DNA of 64,000 nt from Thermoguttaceae bacterium (GCA_017441605.1 JAFRXD010000012.1:23050-87049); one strand, 5' to 3'; positions 1 through 8,616 are shown, counted from the stretch's first letter. Notes: generated by a model not told the origin, from the letters alone. Numbers and translations: made by a program.

Positions 1-1660
1 CAGTTAAGCCAAAGGTTTCGCCCGCCCAAGTTTCCTGTGCGTCAATGCTCTTCCATACGGGGACAACAGTGTTATTGGGAACATAATTCGCATTAAAGAT
101 CGCGACCTCAAGGGTCCTTTCGGTCGACTTTCCAGTCTCGTAAACGTTTTCTTCAAGATCTTTGCGCTCGGTCGCCTTGACCGTATAAATAAAGTACACG
201 AAGGTGCAGTCGCTCGGAACGTAATCCTCCGGGATCGACAGCGTCGCGATTCCAGTTACGGCGTCAAAGGAAAAGAACTCCGGATAATTACCTCCGACCA
301 ATTCGTAAACAATCTCGGCGATGCCCTCGGGGTCGGACGCAGAAAAGTCAATGGTGTAATTTCGACCAGCAAGTACCAAGTCAACAATGTTTCCAGTGGA
401 GTCGTATGCTTTGGGCGTGCCAAAGACGGGAGGATTGTCGATTTGTTCCGGTCTGGTTACGGTTATGCTTCCGCTCAAATTGGACGCGTTAAACCTGTTG
501 GGCAACGAAGCGCTAACAGTAAAATCAAAGTCGACCGATTCTTCGGAATCGGAGACGGCGCTCGAATCGGTAACGACTCGATATCTACCCTTGCCCAAAT
601 CGATCAAATCGAAAACGTCCGAATCTTCTGCGGAAACGGAATAACTAATCGAATACCCGCCAAACTCTTCTGGAAGAGAAAACTCAAGAGAAGAACCCGC
701 TTCAACGCTAATATTTAGATTGGCAAGCGCATCTTGCGCATATGCCTCGAACCCGTCTTCCCCGACGTAGACAGTCGTCTCTTGGAACGCGAGCGCATCG
801 TCCGCTTGGCTTGACGAGAAGGAAATCGAGGTAACCCCGTTCGCGTTTCCGTCCGCGACGATCCGCAGCGCGCTTTGGGTCGGATTCTCGACGAAGCGAA
901 CGTTTTCGATCGTATAGGTATCGACCGGCCAGCTGAGCTCGCCTCTTTCGTTCGCCACGACCTCGGCGGCCTCCATTATGTCAATGACGTCATACCCGTC
1001 GACCACGAACCCGAAGACGTTGTATCCGCCGTCGAGCCAATCGGCGGCGTCGAACGTAATGTAAAACTGCGCGTCGCTAGTATTTGGACCAGCGTTAGCG
1101 TAAGCGACCATCCCGCGCCCGCTGTGCGTCAAGACGTCCAAGTACTCGTCGGCGATCGGTCCGAGATCGGAGCCGTAATATCCGTGACCGTCGCTCGACC
1201 CGCCCTGGAACATAAAGCCCGGGTAAATGCGGTGGAACGTCAAACCCTCGTAGTAATCCTCCCAAACAAGTTGCTCGAAATGCGAGACCGAATTGGGCGC
1301 CTCGTTATTAAAGAGCTGGATCGTAACTTCCCCGAGCGAGGAAACCGCCCCGTCGGTCGACGTCTTCATAATCGTGAACGCGACCTGATCCCCCGTTACG
1401 AACGAAGCGGTCAAACCGTCCACCGAACTGCTGTCGACGAAATCGATCGGCGTCCCTTCGTAAGCGAAATGATACGAATTAGGCTCGGCGATCGTAATAA
1501 CGTCCGGCAAGGTCTCAAATCCCGCCGCGTCGAGTAGTTGCCGCTCTTCCAGCGCCTCGATAGCCAGCCGATTCTTGCCGAGCTTTTCGCCAAGACGAGC
1601 CGGTTTCTTAGAAGTTGACGATTTTCGAGAAGAGCGTCCAAAATGAGAAAATATGTTCAT
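1..1660 (-). CDS. Secreted cyclophilin-type peptidyl-prolyl isomerase with C-terminal Ig/cadherin-like region (partial, 3' end outside window)
   Basis: This frame is open from the ATG at 1660 to the window edge, so at least 553 residues are present and the C-terminus is missing. Residues about 1-50 form a basic leader ending in the planctomycete motif LAIEALEERQLLDA, typical of exported or surface proteins in this phylum. Residues about 85-240 are a cyclophilin domain. It carries the family signatures FHRIYPGFMFQGG, MVAYANAGPNTSDAQFYIT and YNVFGFVVDGYDVI, including the substrate-binding F/Q and GPNTS-QF elements, so cis-trans prolyl isomerisation is likely intact. The remainder is beta-rich with cadherin/Ig-like text (PPVF, then FSASDPEGIAEIVYE), probably extracellular. 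A weak AGGGA lies 11 nt before the ATG. It probably acts outside the cytoplasm as a folding factor or surface protein. The cyclophilin assignment is firm; the role of the tail is unknown. Confidence 0.88.
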   Translation of the reverse strand, partial: MNIFSHFGRSSRKSSTSKKPARLGEKLGKNRLAIEALEERQLLDAAGFETLPDVITIAEPNSYHFAYEGTPIDFVDSSSVDGLTASFVTGDQVAFTIMKTSTDGAVSSLGEVTIQLFNNEAPNSVSHFEQLVWEDYYEGLTFHRIYPGFMFQGGSSDGHGYYGSDLGPIADEYLDVLTHSGRGMVAYANAGPNTSDAQFYITFDAADWLDGGYNVFGFVVDGYDVIDIMEAAEVVANERGELSWPVDTYTIENVRFVENPTQSALRIVADGNANGVTSISFSSSQADDALAFQETTVYVGEDGFEAYAQDALANLNISVEAGSSLEFSLPEEFGGYSISYSVSAEDSDVFDLIDLGKGRYRVVTDSSAVSDSEESVDFDFTVSASLPNRFNASNLSGSITVTRPEQIDNPPVFGTPKAYDSTGNIVDLVLAGRNYTIDFSASDPEGIAEIVYELVGGNYPEFFSFDAVTGIATLSIPEDYVPSDCTFVYFIYTVKATERKDLEENVYETGKSTERTLEVAIFNANYVPNNTVVPVWKSIDAQETWAGETFGLT

Positions 1661-2146
1661 AGTGAGCAGTCCCTAAAACGCGCGACGTCTTGCCGCGCTC
1701 CGTTGAAAAAACGATGGAACTCGCTGAGTTCCCCAACGCGCGAATCGGAACCGCGCGACGGCGCGTCTAAAGAGCCCTAAAAGATTTCTTGAGACGTCGA
1801 CGCTCGTCGAATCGAATCCCGAGGGGATCTGTCGAAAACAAACGTCGAAGGCGAGTCGCGTCCGATATGCGCGCAGAAGCGCAAAGAGAATCGCCGTAAC
1901 GCGACGCCCTATGAAAGTCCGATCAAAACAACGCGAGACCGAACCCGCTTCCACGCCCGCTATTGTACCCCGCTTTCAAACCGTAATAAATGCTTTTTTC
2001 GTTAAAAAGCAAAATATCTTTTCAAGCAGTCGTTACAACCGTTAAATTCAGTAAATCTGTTTCTGAACGCCCGATATGTATCGGCCCCTTCTCGGGAACA
2101 ACCCGTCTCGCGCCGGTTCAAAGCCTCTTTGCGCGACGCAAATTTC
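1661..2146. other. Intergenic region, no gene seen
   Basis: About 490 bp between the divergent cyclophilin and toxin-antitoxin genes. Open frames here (for example 1673-1954 minus) are Arg-rich with no recognisable domain and look like GC-driven noise. A possible minus-strand -10 (TACAAT, plus coordinates 1962-1967) could serve the cyclophilin gene and would leave a leader of about 295 nt. Its -35 is weak. An A/T inverted repeat (GCTTTTT/AAAAAGC) lies near 1991-2009. No further structure was identified. Confidence 0.4.
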
Positions 2147-2174
2147 TTGACGAACCGGAAAGCGCGCGTATAAT
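2147..2174 (+). promoter_or_regulatory. Sigma-70-type promoter of the Phd/Doc operon, with overlapping dyad
   Basis: TTGACG (2147-2152), a 16-nt spacer and TATAAT (2169-2174), 43 nt before the antitoxin ATG. The -10 sits inside an imperfect palindrome (GCGCG-TATAATT-CGCGC). This fits the usual autorepression of Phd/Doc operons by antitoxin binding at the promoter. The dyad-as-operator reading is inference. Confidence 0.75.
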
Positions 2175-2217
2175 TCGCGCCATTAACGCTATTATTTTCT
2201 TGGGAGGTTACGGGAGA

Positions 2218-2454
2218 ATGTTGAAAACAATCGATTTGTCCGAGTCCAAGGACTTCCTTTCCAAAATCGGAAAAATCGTCGACGCCGAGGGAAGCGCGAC
2301 GATCGAGATCGACGGGACGCCGCGCTATGTTGTTTCCCGTATTGACGAATCGAAAGCGTCTCGGGATCGTTGCGCGACCGAAGAGGAAGCGTTGAAATGC
2401 GCCGACGAGATAATGGATCAATTTGAGGATGCGTTTAGGGAACTCGCCAAATGA
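2218..2454 (+). CDS. Phd-type antitoxin of a type II toxin-antitoxin pair
   Basis: A 78-residue protein. The ATG at 2218 is chosen over the longer frame beginning at 1990 because it follows GGGAGG at a good distance and lies downstream of the promoter at 2147-2174. The N-terminus (LKTIDLSESKDFLSKIGKIV, then a short IEIDGTPRYVVSRID beta segment) matches the Phd/YefM pattern. In that fold a small dimeric DNA-binding domain is followed by a charged helical tail that wraps the toxin; the tail here is acidic (EEEALKCADEIMDQFEDAF). The stop codon overlaps the downstream Fic/Doc start (ATGA at 2451-2454), the usual translational coupling. Expected roles are to neutralise the Doc-like kinase and to repress the operon. 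Sequence similarity is modest, so the call rests on size, fold pattern and neighbour. Confidence 0.78.
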   Translation: MLKTIDLSESKDFLSKIGKIVDAEGSATIEIDGTPRYVVSRIDESKASRDRCATEEEALKCADEIMDQFEDAFRELAK

Positions 2455-2834
2455 AGGAATTGTCGCGTTCGATAATATTAAAACTTCACGCGAAAACTAT
2501 TGCGAGATTTGGAGGATCTCTCGGAATCAGAGACGAGAAAATGTTGGATTCCGCTCTAAACGCCCCTTTTCAGACTTTTGATGGAATCGATTTTTATCCA
2601 ACTCTGTTAGAAAAGGCGGCGCGTCTTGGTTATGGTATTGTCCAAAATCATCCTTTCGTCGACGGAAATAAGAGGGTTGGAGCGCTTGCAGCGCTTGTGT
2701 TGCTTAAGCTCAACGGCAAATCCGTCAAAGCCTCGTCCGAAGAACTCGCGCCCATTATCTTGAGGATCGCGAAAGGCGAAGCGAAATACGAAGATTTTCG
2801 CGACTGGCTCCTAGCGAGAACCTTCCCGCAATAA
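2451..2834 (+). CDS. doc: Doc/Fic-family toxin (death on curing)
   Basis: A 127-residue single-domain protein of typical Doc length. Residues 67-75 read HPFVDGNKR, the Doc signature H-x-F-x-D-x-N-K-R. The His is the catalytic base and the D/N/K/R residues bind the nucleotide phosphates. Doc proteins phosphorylate translation factor EF-Tu, unlike most Fic proteins, which AMPylate; the Lys in NKR (where Fic enzymes have Gly) favours the Doc type. The N-terminal text (LSRSIILKLHAKTIARFGGSLGIRDEKMLDSAL) also matches Doc. It overlaps the antitoxin by four bases and shares its promoter. The catalytic motif is intact, so the toxin is likely functional. As a chromosomal locus it may act in stress response or be a selfish remnant; the sequence does not say which. 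Confidence 0.92.
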   Translation: MKELSRSIILKLHAKTIARFGGSLGIRDEKMLDSALNAPFQTFDGIDFYPTLLEKAARLGYGIVQNHPFVDGNKRVGALAALVLLKLNGKSVKASSEELAPIILRIAKGEAKYEDFRDWLLARTFPQ

Positions 2835-2867
2835 AAAACCCGGGCGCGCCAAAAAATGCGTCCGAGT
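2833..2867 (-). terminator. Intrinsic terminator of the minus-strand glycosidase-like gene
   Basis: On the minus strand a 10-bp stem (one mismatch, one G-U pair; arms at 2838-2847 and 2858-2867) is followed by six T (2838-2833), about 30 nt after the stop at 2898. It lies directly behind doc, so it may also limit convergent transcription. Confidence 0.7.
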
Positions 2868-2897
2868 TTAGTAATAATCCGGAAATCAAAATTGGGC

Positions 2898-4538
2898 TCA
2901 AAGCTCGATCAAAGCCGAATCGCGATCCCCCAACTCGACCCCGATTTTTCTCTCCCCGACGCGAACGCTCAACGTTTTCGCGCCCTCTAAGTTCCACAAG
3001 TAAACCGAGTTCGATTCCGGATACCACGCCAGGACGACCGGTTCTTCCTCCTCGACGTAAGGAATCTTTTTCTCCCGAAGCTCGGGCAAAATCGAGCGCC
3101 GAAACGCGAAGAGCGAATCGAAATCTTCGTCGACCTTCGCGAACCGCCCCGCGCTCGACCCGAACCGCGCGATCAACTTAGAGCCGCTCGACGTCAAAGC
3201 GCCCTTCTCGACCTCGAGCGCGTCTCCGTCCGTTAGGAACGTCCAACCGTCCGCCGGGATTTCCTCGCAAACCTCGAACGGAACCCCGAGCCCGAGAAAT
3301 AGCGAGTACGGATTGTCCCCCGCCAGATACCGCGACGCGGTTCCGTAGTAGTGCTTGAACGGACCGCGCGCCGTTTGCCCGAGCGTCTTCGCGTGAAACT
3401 CATTCTCCTTCTTCATCCTCGGAGCCAGCGTCGACCAATACCCCGGAGGAATCGCGCGCATCCCCGACATAAAGCACGTATTGCGAACGTCGCAAATCGT
3501 GGAGACCGACAGTTTCGACGCCATATTCTCCGCCGAGAGCCTTTTCTCCGGATAGACCGTCGTCTCGCTAAACGCTCGGCCCGGCTCGCAAAATCGCCGG
3601 TGCAAAAGAGAGCTAAATAGTTCGACCGTCTTGAATTTCGCCTGCCCGAACCATGAGTCGCTAAAACCTCCCTCCCCAACGCGAAACAGCGCGTCGCGGT
3701 AGTCGTCGAGCCGAATTCCGCCCCGTTCGCAACCCATGTACATGACCATGATCCCAACGTCGACTTGCGGCGCCGCGTTTTGATACGTCCGAAAACATTG
3801 CGTCAATCGATCGCAGAAATAGTCGACCCAAGCGCGAAGTAGCGGAGTGAATCGATTGTCGCGAACGTCCGCGAGCGTCTCCTCCCAACGAGATGCGTCG
3901 AGTCCCGATTTCGCGAGAAAATCCGCTTTGCATTCGTCGCAAACGCATCCTCCGATATCCCCCGGAGCCGAAGCGAATCGAAAATCGTCGTCCAGGAAAT
4001 AATCGAACGCCCCGTACCGCTGGTAAAGCGCCTTGATCGCGTTCGCCCCCTCGGCGTCCGTTGGGGAATGCCACGAAAACCCCCAATTCTCCGATCCGTT
4101 CCAGCGCTTCGCGATCTTCCAATTCTTCGGGGGCAAATTCGGAAAATTCTCGTCGCGCGGATCGAGCGCCCCGCCCCCGTGGCAGAACGGAACGCTAATC
4201 AAATGGACGCGCAGTCCCGCCTTCTTGATCCGATCGAGCCAAAAATCGAGCTTCTCCCAAGAATAAGGGAACCAACCGTAATACCAAACGCCGTGCCAAA
4301 CGTCGGTAATCCCCGATTCCTTCCAGAGTTCCGGCAACCCGTCGTATTGTTCGAACATTTCCGGAGAGCTACAGACGTGATATACCCGCTCCTTGGAGTC
4401 GACGCGACGATACTCGCCGGGCTCGAAAAGTTTCGTCGACTCCGCCCGAGCAAACCGCGTCGCCCCTCCGAACGCGTCCAGCGCGCAACTTCCGGCGGCG
4501 AAATTCTTTATAAAACGGCGACGAGTCGAGTTCGTCAT
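2898..4538 (-). CDS. Tat-exported glycosidase-like protein of unknown specificity
   Basis: 546 residues. The N-terminus (NSTRRRFIKNFAAGSCALDAFGGATRFARA) is a twin-arginine signal with RRRFIK and an AxA-type cleavage site, so the protein is folded before export. The body has the look of a TIM-barrel carbohydrate-active protein. It has strand-helix text such as SGITDVWHGVWYYGWF and AGLRVHLISVP, then FDYFLDDDFRF where acidic residues would sit at a strand end. A CxCDEC cluster (CVCDECKADF) near residue 195 is typical of a lineage of planctomycete hypothetical glycoside hydrolases. The last 150 residues look like an accessory beta domain ending in YLWNLEGAKTLSVRVGERKIGV. AGGA lies 8 nt before the ATG. 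No exact GH family is claimed. A periplasmic hydrolase acting on a polysaccharide is the best guess. Confidence 0.6.
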   Translation of the reverse strand: MTNSTRRRFIKNFAAGSCALDAFGGATRFARAESTKLFEPGEYRRVDSKERVYHVCSSPEMFEQYDGLPELWKESGITDVWHGVWYYGWFPYSWEKLDFWLDRIKKAGLRVHLISVPFCHGGGALDPRDENFPNLPPKNWKIAKRWNGSENWGFSWHSPTDAEGANAIKALYQRYGAFDYFLDDDFRFASAPGDIGGCVCDECKADFLAKSGLDASRWEETLADVRDNRFTPLLRAWVDYFCDRLTQCFRTYQNAAPQVDVGIMVMYMGCERGGIRLDDYRDALFRVGEGGFSDSWFGQAKFKTVELFSSLLHRRFCEPGRAFSETTVYPEKRLSAENMASKLSVSTICDVRNTCFMSGMRAIPPGYWSTLAPRMKKENEFHAKTLGQTARGPFKHYYGTASRYLAGDNPYSLFLGLGVPFEVCEEIPADGWTFLTDGDALEVEKGALTSSGSKLIARFGSSAGRFAKVDEDFDSLFAFRRSILPELREKKIPYVEEEEPVVLAWYPESNSVYLWNLEGAKTLSVRVGERKIGVELGDRDSALIEL

Positions 4539-4564
4539 ATCGGTTCCTCGTTGTCCATAGAAAA

Positions 4565-4606
4565 GAAAAAAGCCCGATCCGACCGTTGTTTCGAGCCGAA
4601 TCGGGC
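4565..4606 (-). terminator. Intrinsic terminator of the NRDE gene
   Basis: On the minus strand a 12-bp stem with two G-U pairs (arms in plus coordinates 4572-4583 and 4595-4606) and an 11-nt loop is followed by a T-rich run (4571-4561). It begins about 20 nt after the NRDE stop codon, between that gene and the glycosidase-like gene. Confidence 0.8.
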
Positions 4607-4625
4607 GCGTCTAAAATCCGCGAAT

Positions 4626-5462
4626 TCAATCGTCCAAAACGTCGTCCGGATCGATGGAATCGAGCCCGTCGAGCGCTAATTCGCGCTCTCGCTTGTTTTT
4701 CGCCTTGCGCTGAGCCGCCCGATCCGTCGAAAGCACCTGGCGCAAAAGCGCCGATATGTCCTCGTACTGAACCTTGTTCGGAGAACCGTTCGCGAACTGC
4801 ATAATCGATTTCTGAGGGCGCTCCGTAAGCGAAATGAGCATCGAGCAAACCGTCCCGTAACCCGGTTCCGAAACGATCACCCCGTGTTTGCCCATGGCGT
4901 CGGGCTCGCGAGCGAAAGCTCCGCTCGCCGCCGCTAAAAAAGCCACCGAAGAGTCGAGCCGGTGAAGCGTCAGCAGGCGCCGAGCGTACTCTTGTCGCTC
5001 GTCTTCCCGGTCGTCGAGCCGACTCCCCGTCAGTATGTGCAATCCGGGCTTCAGCGCCTCGACCCCTATTTCGTCTCCGCCGTAAACCGCGCCTCCGCCG
5101 TTTTGATCGACGCAAAGAAAATTCACGCCCGCGTAATTCCCCGTCGAAAGCTCGCTAACCGCCCGTTCCAGCGCCGCTTCGGCGGAATCGCAGGAAAGAA
5201 GCTCCTTACAGAGCAATCCCCGCGACCGAGGATCGTAAGAAACCGCACGTTTCGGCGCGTTGATCGCCGCCACGAACATTCCGCGCTGATTCACGCCCGC
5301 CCAGGTGCCCCCCGATTTGCGGTCGATTCCGCAAACCGCCCTAGGCCGTCCCGATTGGATTCGGGGCGGGGAAAATTGACGACCGTACTGCTCTTCACGG
5401 TTGAGCGCGATTAATATTGGCGCGTCTCTGACCGCCCGGTATTGTATCGCTAAAATTCCCAT
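4626..5462 (-). CDS. NRDE (TANGO2-like) family protein
   Basis: 278 residues from the ATG at 5462, which follows GGAG by about 10 nt. The frame is open farther upstream to 5666, but that extension is basic and unlike the family. The N-terminus reads GILAIQYRAVRDAPILIALNREE, the family signature near the amino end (usually N-R-D-E, here N-R-E-E). Further matches are GIDRKSGGTWAGVNQRGMFVAAIN and SRGLLCKELL. The family also normally has Cys after the first Met; here it is Gly. NRDE proteins belong to the Ntn-hydrolase-like fold and are linked to membrane and haem trafficking in eukaryotes; the bacterial role is unsettled. The C-terminus is a charged tail rich in Asp. Family membership is well supported, function is not. 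Confidence 0.82.
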   Translation of the reverse strand: MGILAIQYRAVRDAPILIALNREEQYGRQFSPPRIQSGRPRAVCGIDRKSGGTWAGVNQRGMFVAAINAPKRAVSYDPRSRGLLCKELLSCDSAEAALERAVSELSTGNYAGVNFLCVDQNGGGAVYGGDEIGVEALKPGLHILTGSRLDDREDERQEYARRLLTLHRLDSSVAFLAAASGAFAREPDAMGKHGVIVSEPGYGTVCSMLISLTERPQKSIMQFANGSPNKVQYEDISALLRQVLSTDRAAQRKAKNKRERELALDGLDSIDPDDVLDD

Positions 5463-5954
5463 AGGACGCGTCTCCGGGACGCCGCCGATTCGGCGCGCGC
5501 CCATCGCTGCTAAAAAAGAAGAACGGAGAGCGCAAAAAAAATTTTTTCGCGACGCCCTCGCTTGCGCTCTTGCGCGCTTATATATTGATACTATTTGCGC
5601 AAAAATAAACCCCACTTTAGTGGGTAACCCCTTGTTTTTTTTAAAAAACCCTCTAGCGGTTACCATTATACCGATTATTAGACCTTTCCGCGAGTCTTCT
5701 TTTGTTGTTTCAATTTGTCAATTCATTATTATCCGCACAATTGGAGCTTCCGTCACTTTTGCTTTATCTTTCAAAGAAAATGATGAGAATTCGCCCCAAT
5801 TTGCACGAAAAACTTGACTTCCTGGCGAAGGGAGGTTTTAATATGGGAAGGGGGTCCCGCGTCCTCGTCGCGAGGCGCGTTGCGTTAGAGCCCTCCCCGT
5901 CCCGCGCGCTCGCGCCGGTTCCAGCTTTAAATCCGACCATCGGAGAATTCAACG
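5463..5954. other. Divergent intergenic region, AT-richer than its surroundings
   Basis: About 490 bp between the NRDE gene (minus) and the WD40 gene (plus), with runs of T and A and lower GC than the flanking genes. A small hairpin (CCCAC-TTTA-GTGGG, about 5612-5625) is followed by a T run some nine bases later. A plus-strand promoter candidate is listed separately. A frame at 5702-6130 has an ATG with a good Shine-Dalgarno site at 5843 but reads as Arg-rich noise and overlaps the WD40 gene, so no gene is called. Confidence 0.4.
5814..5842 (+). promoter_or_regulatory. Candidate promoter of the WD40 gene
   Basis: TTGACT (5814-5819), a 17-nt spacer and TTTAAT (5837-5842). TAATAT two bases downstream is an alternative -10. 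It would give a leader of about 105 nt before the ATG at 5955. Confidence 0.45.
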
Positions 5955-7583
5955 ATGTTCAAACGTTCGCGTATTCGTCGACCACTTTCGCTCGGCGCGC
6001 TGTTGTTCGCCGGCGTCGTCGCGACCGCCGTCTCCCTCGACGTCGCATTAGCTCAATCGCCCGCGGCGATGAGCGTGTATCGCAGCGCCGGAGCCCTGAG
6101 AGGATTGGGCGGCGGAGCCGGTTCCGGTAGTTTCGGAGCGTCGGATCAAAGCGCCCGAGGGATCAACGCGTACGGCGGAGGTTCCAACAACAACAACGCC
6201 AATCGCGGAGCCTACGGTTACGCTTCCGAAGGTATGGGAGGCATGGGCGGCGCGGAGCAAGAGCCCGAGGAATGGAAGTCCATCGAAGTTAAGGCTCCCG
6301 AATACGTCTATCGCGGGCACGAAGAGGGAAAGGCGATCACCTCGCTCGAATTCTATCCCTCGGAAGACGGCGCCGATATCCTCGTTCTGAGCGCTAGTTG
6401 CGATAAAACCGCGAAAATTTGGAGCCTCGAGGGGAAATACAATCAAGAGACCGCCGAATGGTTCGTTACCAACGGCCGAGCTCGTAAGACGTACAACCCC
6501 AAAAACAAGGAAGTCCACCACCAAGGGCTGACTTGCGCCACTTTCTCCCCGGACTACTACTACGTCCTAACGACTAGCTACGACCAAAGCGGGCGGCTCT
6601 GGACCATTCGCAACCAAGAAAACACGAAGGCGTATCTCGGCGCGAAAGACCGGCTCTGGTCGATTGCCGTCGGCAGCGACGGGCAATTGGTCGCGGGCGC
6701 GTGCAACGACGGGCGAATCTATATTTGGGGTCCTCTCAACGCCGAAAAACTCGGCTCCTTGCCGAATCGCAAGGACGCTTACGAGTCCGGCGGCGACAAT
6801 CCCGACGTCGGGCACGAGGGACCGGTTTTCGACGTCGCGTTCTCGCCGGACGGGGGCTTCCTCGCCTCCGCCGGAGCCGACGGCACCGTTCGACTCTGGA
6901 ACCTGAGCCTGCGCCGTCAAACGGCGGTCTTCAAGGTCTCCGACGATAAGGTCTATTCCGTTCGATTCTCCGAGGACGGCAATTACCTCCTCACGGCAAG
7001 CCGCGATAAAACCGCTCGAATTTTCGACGCGACAAACCGCAAAGAAGTTTGCCGTTTCGTCGGTCACACGGGCGCGGTTCGCAAGGCGATCTTCGCCGGA
7101 GATTACGTCGCGACCTGCTCCGACGACGGCACCGCCCGTCTTTGGAGCATAAACGCCGAGGCGTCCGACAACAACAATAATCGCAACGGATACGGCGGCT
7201 CCTCGATGGGTTCTATGCCCGGCGTTTCGATGGGCGGGGTTTCAATGTCCGGCTCGATGGGAGAACCCGGCTCCAACGGTCGCGATGGCGAGAGCGCGCA
7301 GGGCAAGCCGACGCGCAAGCCGGGCAAACCGAAGGGAACCGAGCTCGCTTGCTTTAACGTTACGAGTCCGACTTTCTCGCTCGCGGTTTCCTCCGACCTC
7401 GTTTATCTCGTTACCGGAAGCGCCGACGGGCTCGCGCGCGTTTGGCGCGTTCCCGGAAACGGTCGGTATTACAGCGAGTCCAACCAAAACAATAACGGCG
7501 GGGATTCCTACGGCGGCGGCTCGACCGGATTCGGGACGAGCCCGATGGCGACTCCCGCCTCGACGATGGGCGGCGGAAAATAA
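5955..7583 (+). CDS. Secreted WD40-repeat protein
   Basis: 542 residues. Residues 1-33 form a signal peptide (RRPLSLGALLFAGVVATAVSLDVALAQ). A Gly/Asn-rich linker to about residue 95 follows. Seven WD signatures can be read: DKTAKIWS, DQSGRLWT, DGRIYIWG, DGTVRLWN, DKTARIFD, DGTARLWS and DGLARVWR, enough for one seven-bladed propeller. Between blades six and seven a Gly/Ser/Met-rich insertion (GSSMGSMPGVSMGGVSMSG) with a basic KPTRKPGKPKG stretch interrupts the propeller. The protein ends in another Gly-rich tail. GGAG precedes the ATG at 5955. It is probably a periplasmic or envelope scaffold; such exported propellers are common in planctomycetes. No partner is evident nearby, and a terminator separates it from the next gene. 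Confidence 0.9.
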   Translation: MFKRSRIRRPLSLGALLFAGVVATAVSLDVALAQSPAAMSVYRSAGALRGLGGGAGSGSFGASDQSARGINAYGGGSNNNNANRGAYGYASEGMGGMGGAEQEPEEWKSIEVKAPEYVYRGHEEGKAITSLEFYPSEDGADILVLSASCDKTAKIWSLEGKYNQETAEWFVTNGRARKTYNPKNKEVHHQGLTCATFSPDYYYVLTTSYDQSGRLWTIRNQENTKAYLGAKDRLWSIAVGSDGQLVAGACNDGRIYIWGPLNAEKLGSLPNRKDAYESGGDNPDVGHEGPVFDVAFSPDGGFLASAGADGTVRLWNLSLRRQTAVFKVSDDKVYSVRFSEDGNYLLTASRDKTARIFDATNRKEVCRFVGHTGAVRKAIFAGDYVATCSDDGTARLWSINAEASDNNNNRNGYGGSSMGSMPGVSMGGVSMSGSMGEPGSNGRDGESAQGKPTRKPGKPKGTELACFNVTSPTFSLAVSSDLVYLVTGSADGLARVWRVPGNGRYYSESNQNNNGGDSYGGGSTGFGTSPMATPASTMGGGK

Positions 7584-7612
7584 TTTCTCGCCTTTCTCGC
7601 GACGAAATATGG

Positions 7613-7643
7613 CCGACGTCGGCGCGCTCGACGTCGGTTTTTT
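7613..7643 (+). terminator. Intrinsic terminator after the WD40 gene
   Basis: A perfect 8-bp stem CCGACGTC/GACGTCGG (7613-7620 and 7630-7637) with a 9-nt loop is followed by six T (7638-7643), 30 nt after the stop codon. Confidence 0.85.
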
Positions 7644-7692
7644 ATTACGCTTGAACCTGTTTTTTCCAAATCATCTATTGAACGAGTTCGCA

Positions 7693-8550
7693 ATGTCTCC
7701 AAAATCTTTAACGGACGTATTTAAACTCAACGACGGTTTTTCGATTCCTTGCGTCGGTTTCGGCACGTGGCAAACGCCGGAGGGAGACGTCGCCGTTCAA
7801 GCGGTCAAAGACGCGCTGGCGGCGGGATATCGCCATATCGACACCGCTTTCGCTTATTACAACGAAAAAGGCGTCGGGCAAGGAATCAAAGAGTCGGGAA
7901 TTCCTCGCGAGGAAATCTTTATCACGACGAAACTTTGGAACACCGAGCGGGGCTACGAAAAAACGCTCGCGTCCCTGCCGCAATCTCTTAAAAACTTAGG
8001 CGTCGAGTACGTCGATCTTTATTTGATCCACTGGCCGGCGAACGACAAGGTCTACGACAATCCGGTCGAAGTGAACGTCGCCACTTGGAAGGCGATGGAA
8101 AAATTGCAAAAAGACGGATTGGTTCGCTCGATCGGAACGAGCAATTTTCTCGGTCCGCATCTGGAGCAAATCCTCGGCGTTTGCGACGTCAAACCCGCGG
8201 TCGATCAAATCGAGTTCCACCCGGGCTACCCGCAATTCGAAGCGGTGAAATTCTGCCAGGAGCGCGGTATTCAAGTCGAAGCCTGGAGTCCGTTGGGATG
8301 CGGGCGAGTTCTCGACGACGAGCGGTTGAAGGCGTTGGCGGCGAAATACGGCAAAACGGTCGCGCAGTTGTGCGTTCGCTGGGCGCTCCAACTGGACGTT
8401 CTTCCGCTACCGAAATCGACGAAAGCGGAGCGAATTCAATCGAACGCTCAAGTCTTCGACTTCGAGATCTCCGAGGAGGACATGAAGACGATCAACGAGC
8501 TTCCAGAATTCGGTTACTCGACGTTTTCGCCCTACGAACTCGAATTCTAG
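7693..8550 (+). CDS. Aldo/keto reductase (2,5-diketo-D-gluconate reductase-like)
   Basis: 285 residues from the ATG at 7693; the frame runs farther upstream through the WD40 gene but is not coding there. It reduces carbonyls to alcohols with NADPH in the cytoplasm. The catalytic tetrad is visible: Asp50 and Tyr55 in YRHIDTAFAYYNE, Lys80 in FITTKLW, and His113 in YLIHWP. The cofactor-binding end is LPLPKSTKAERIQSNAQVFDFEIS, matching the family's IPKS motif. Length and motifs fit the bacterial AKR5-type enzymes such as YvgN and DkgA. Substrate cannot be told from the sequence; small aldehydes such as methylglyoxal or keto-sugars are usual. The gene stands alone, between a terminator and the tRNA genes. 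Confidence 0.93.
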   Translation: MSPKSLTDVFKLNDGFSIPCVGFGTWQTPEGDVAVQAVKDALAAGYRHIDTAFAYYNEKGVGQGIKESGIPREEIFITTKLWNTERGYEKTLASLPQSLKNLGVEYVDLYLIHWPANDKVYDNPVEVNVATWKAMEKLQKDGLVRSIGTSNFLGPHLEQILGVCDVKPAVDQIEFHPGYPQFEAVKFCQERGIQVEAWSPLGCGRVLDDERLKALAAKYGKTVAQLCVRWALQLDVLPLPKSTKAERIQSNAQVFDFEISEEDMKTINELPEFGYSTFSPYELEF

Positions 8551-8587
8551 CGCGACGCGCAATTTGGAAATTATTTCAAATGACGCC

Positions 8588-8616
8588 TTGTCAAATCGGA
8601 ATCTTGTGATTAAATA
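8588..8616 (+). promoter_or_regulatory. Promoter of the tRNA-Arg pair
   Basis: TTGTCA (8588-8593), a 17-nt spacer and TAAATA (8611-8616), 46 nt before the first tRNA. No other promoter is seen between the two tRNAs, so they are probably one transcript. Confidence 0.6.

Noticed and set aside
1673..1954. 93-residue minus-strand frame upstream of the cyclophilin gene
   Set aside because: It has Arg/Phe-rich text typical of shadow frames in GC-rich DNA and no ribosome site; the region is better read as a leader.
1990..2217. Longer N-terminus for the Phd-type antitoxin
   Set aside because: It would lie upstream of and across the promoter, and its text does not resemble an antitoxin; the ATG at 2218 has a strong ribosome site.
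5702..6130. Plus-strand frame with a good GGGAGG site before an ATG at 5843
   Set aside because: The protein is Arg-rich without a fold, overlaps the WD40 signal peptide region in another frame, and the likely promoter would start transcription after that ATG.
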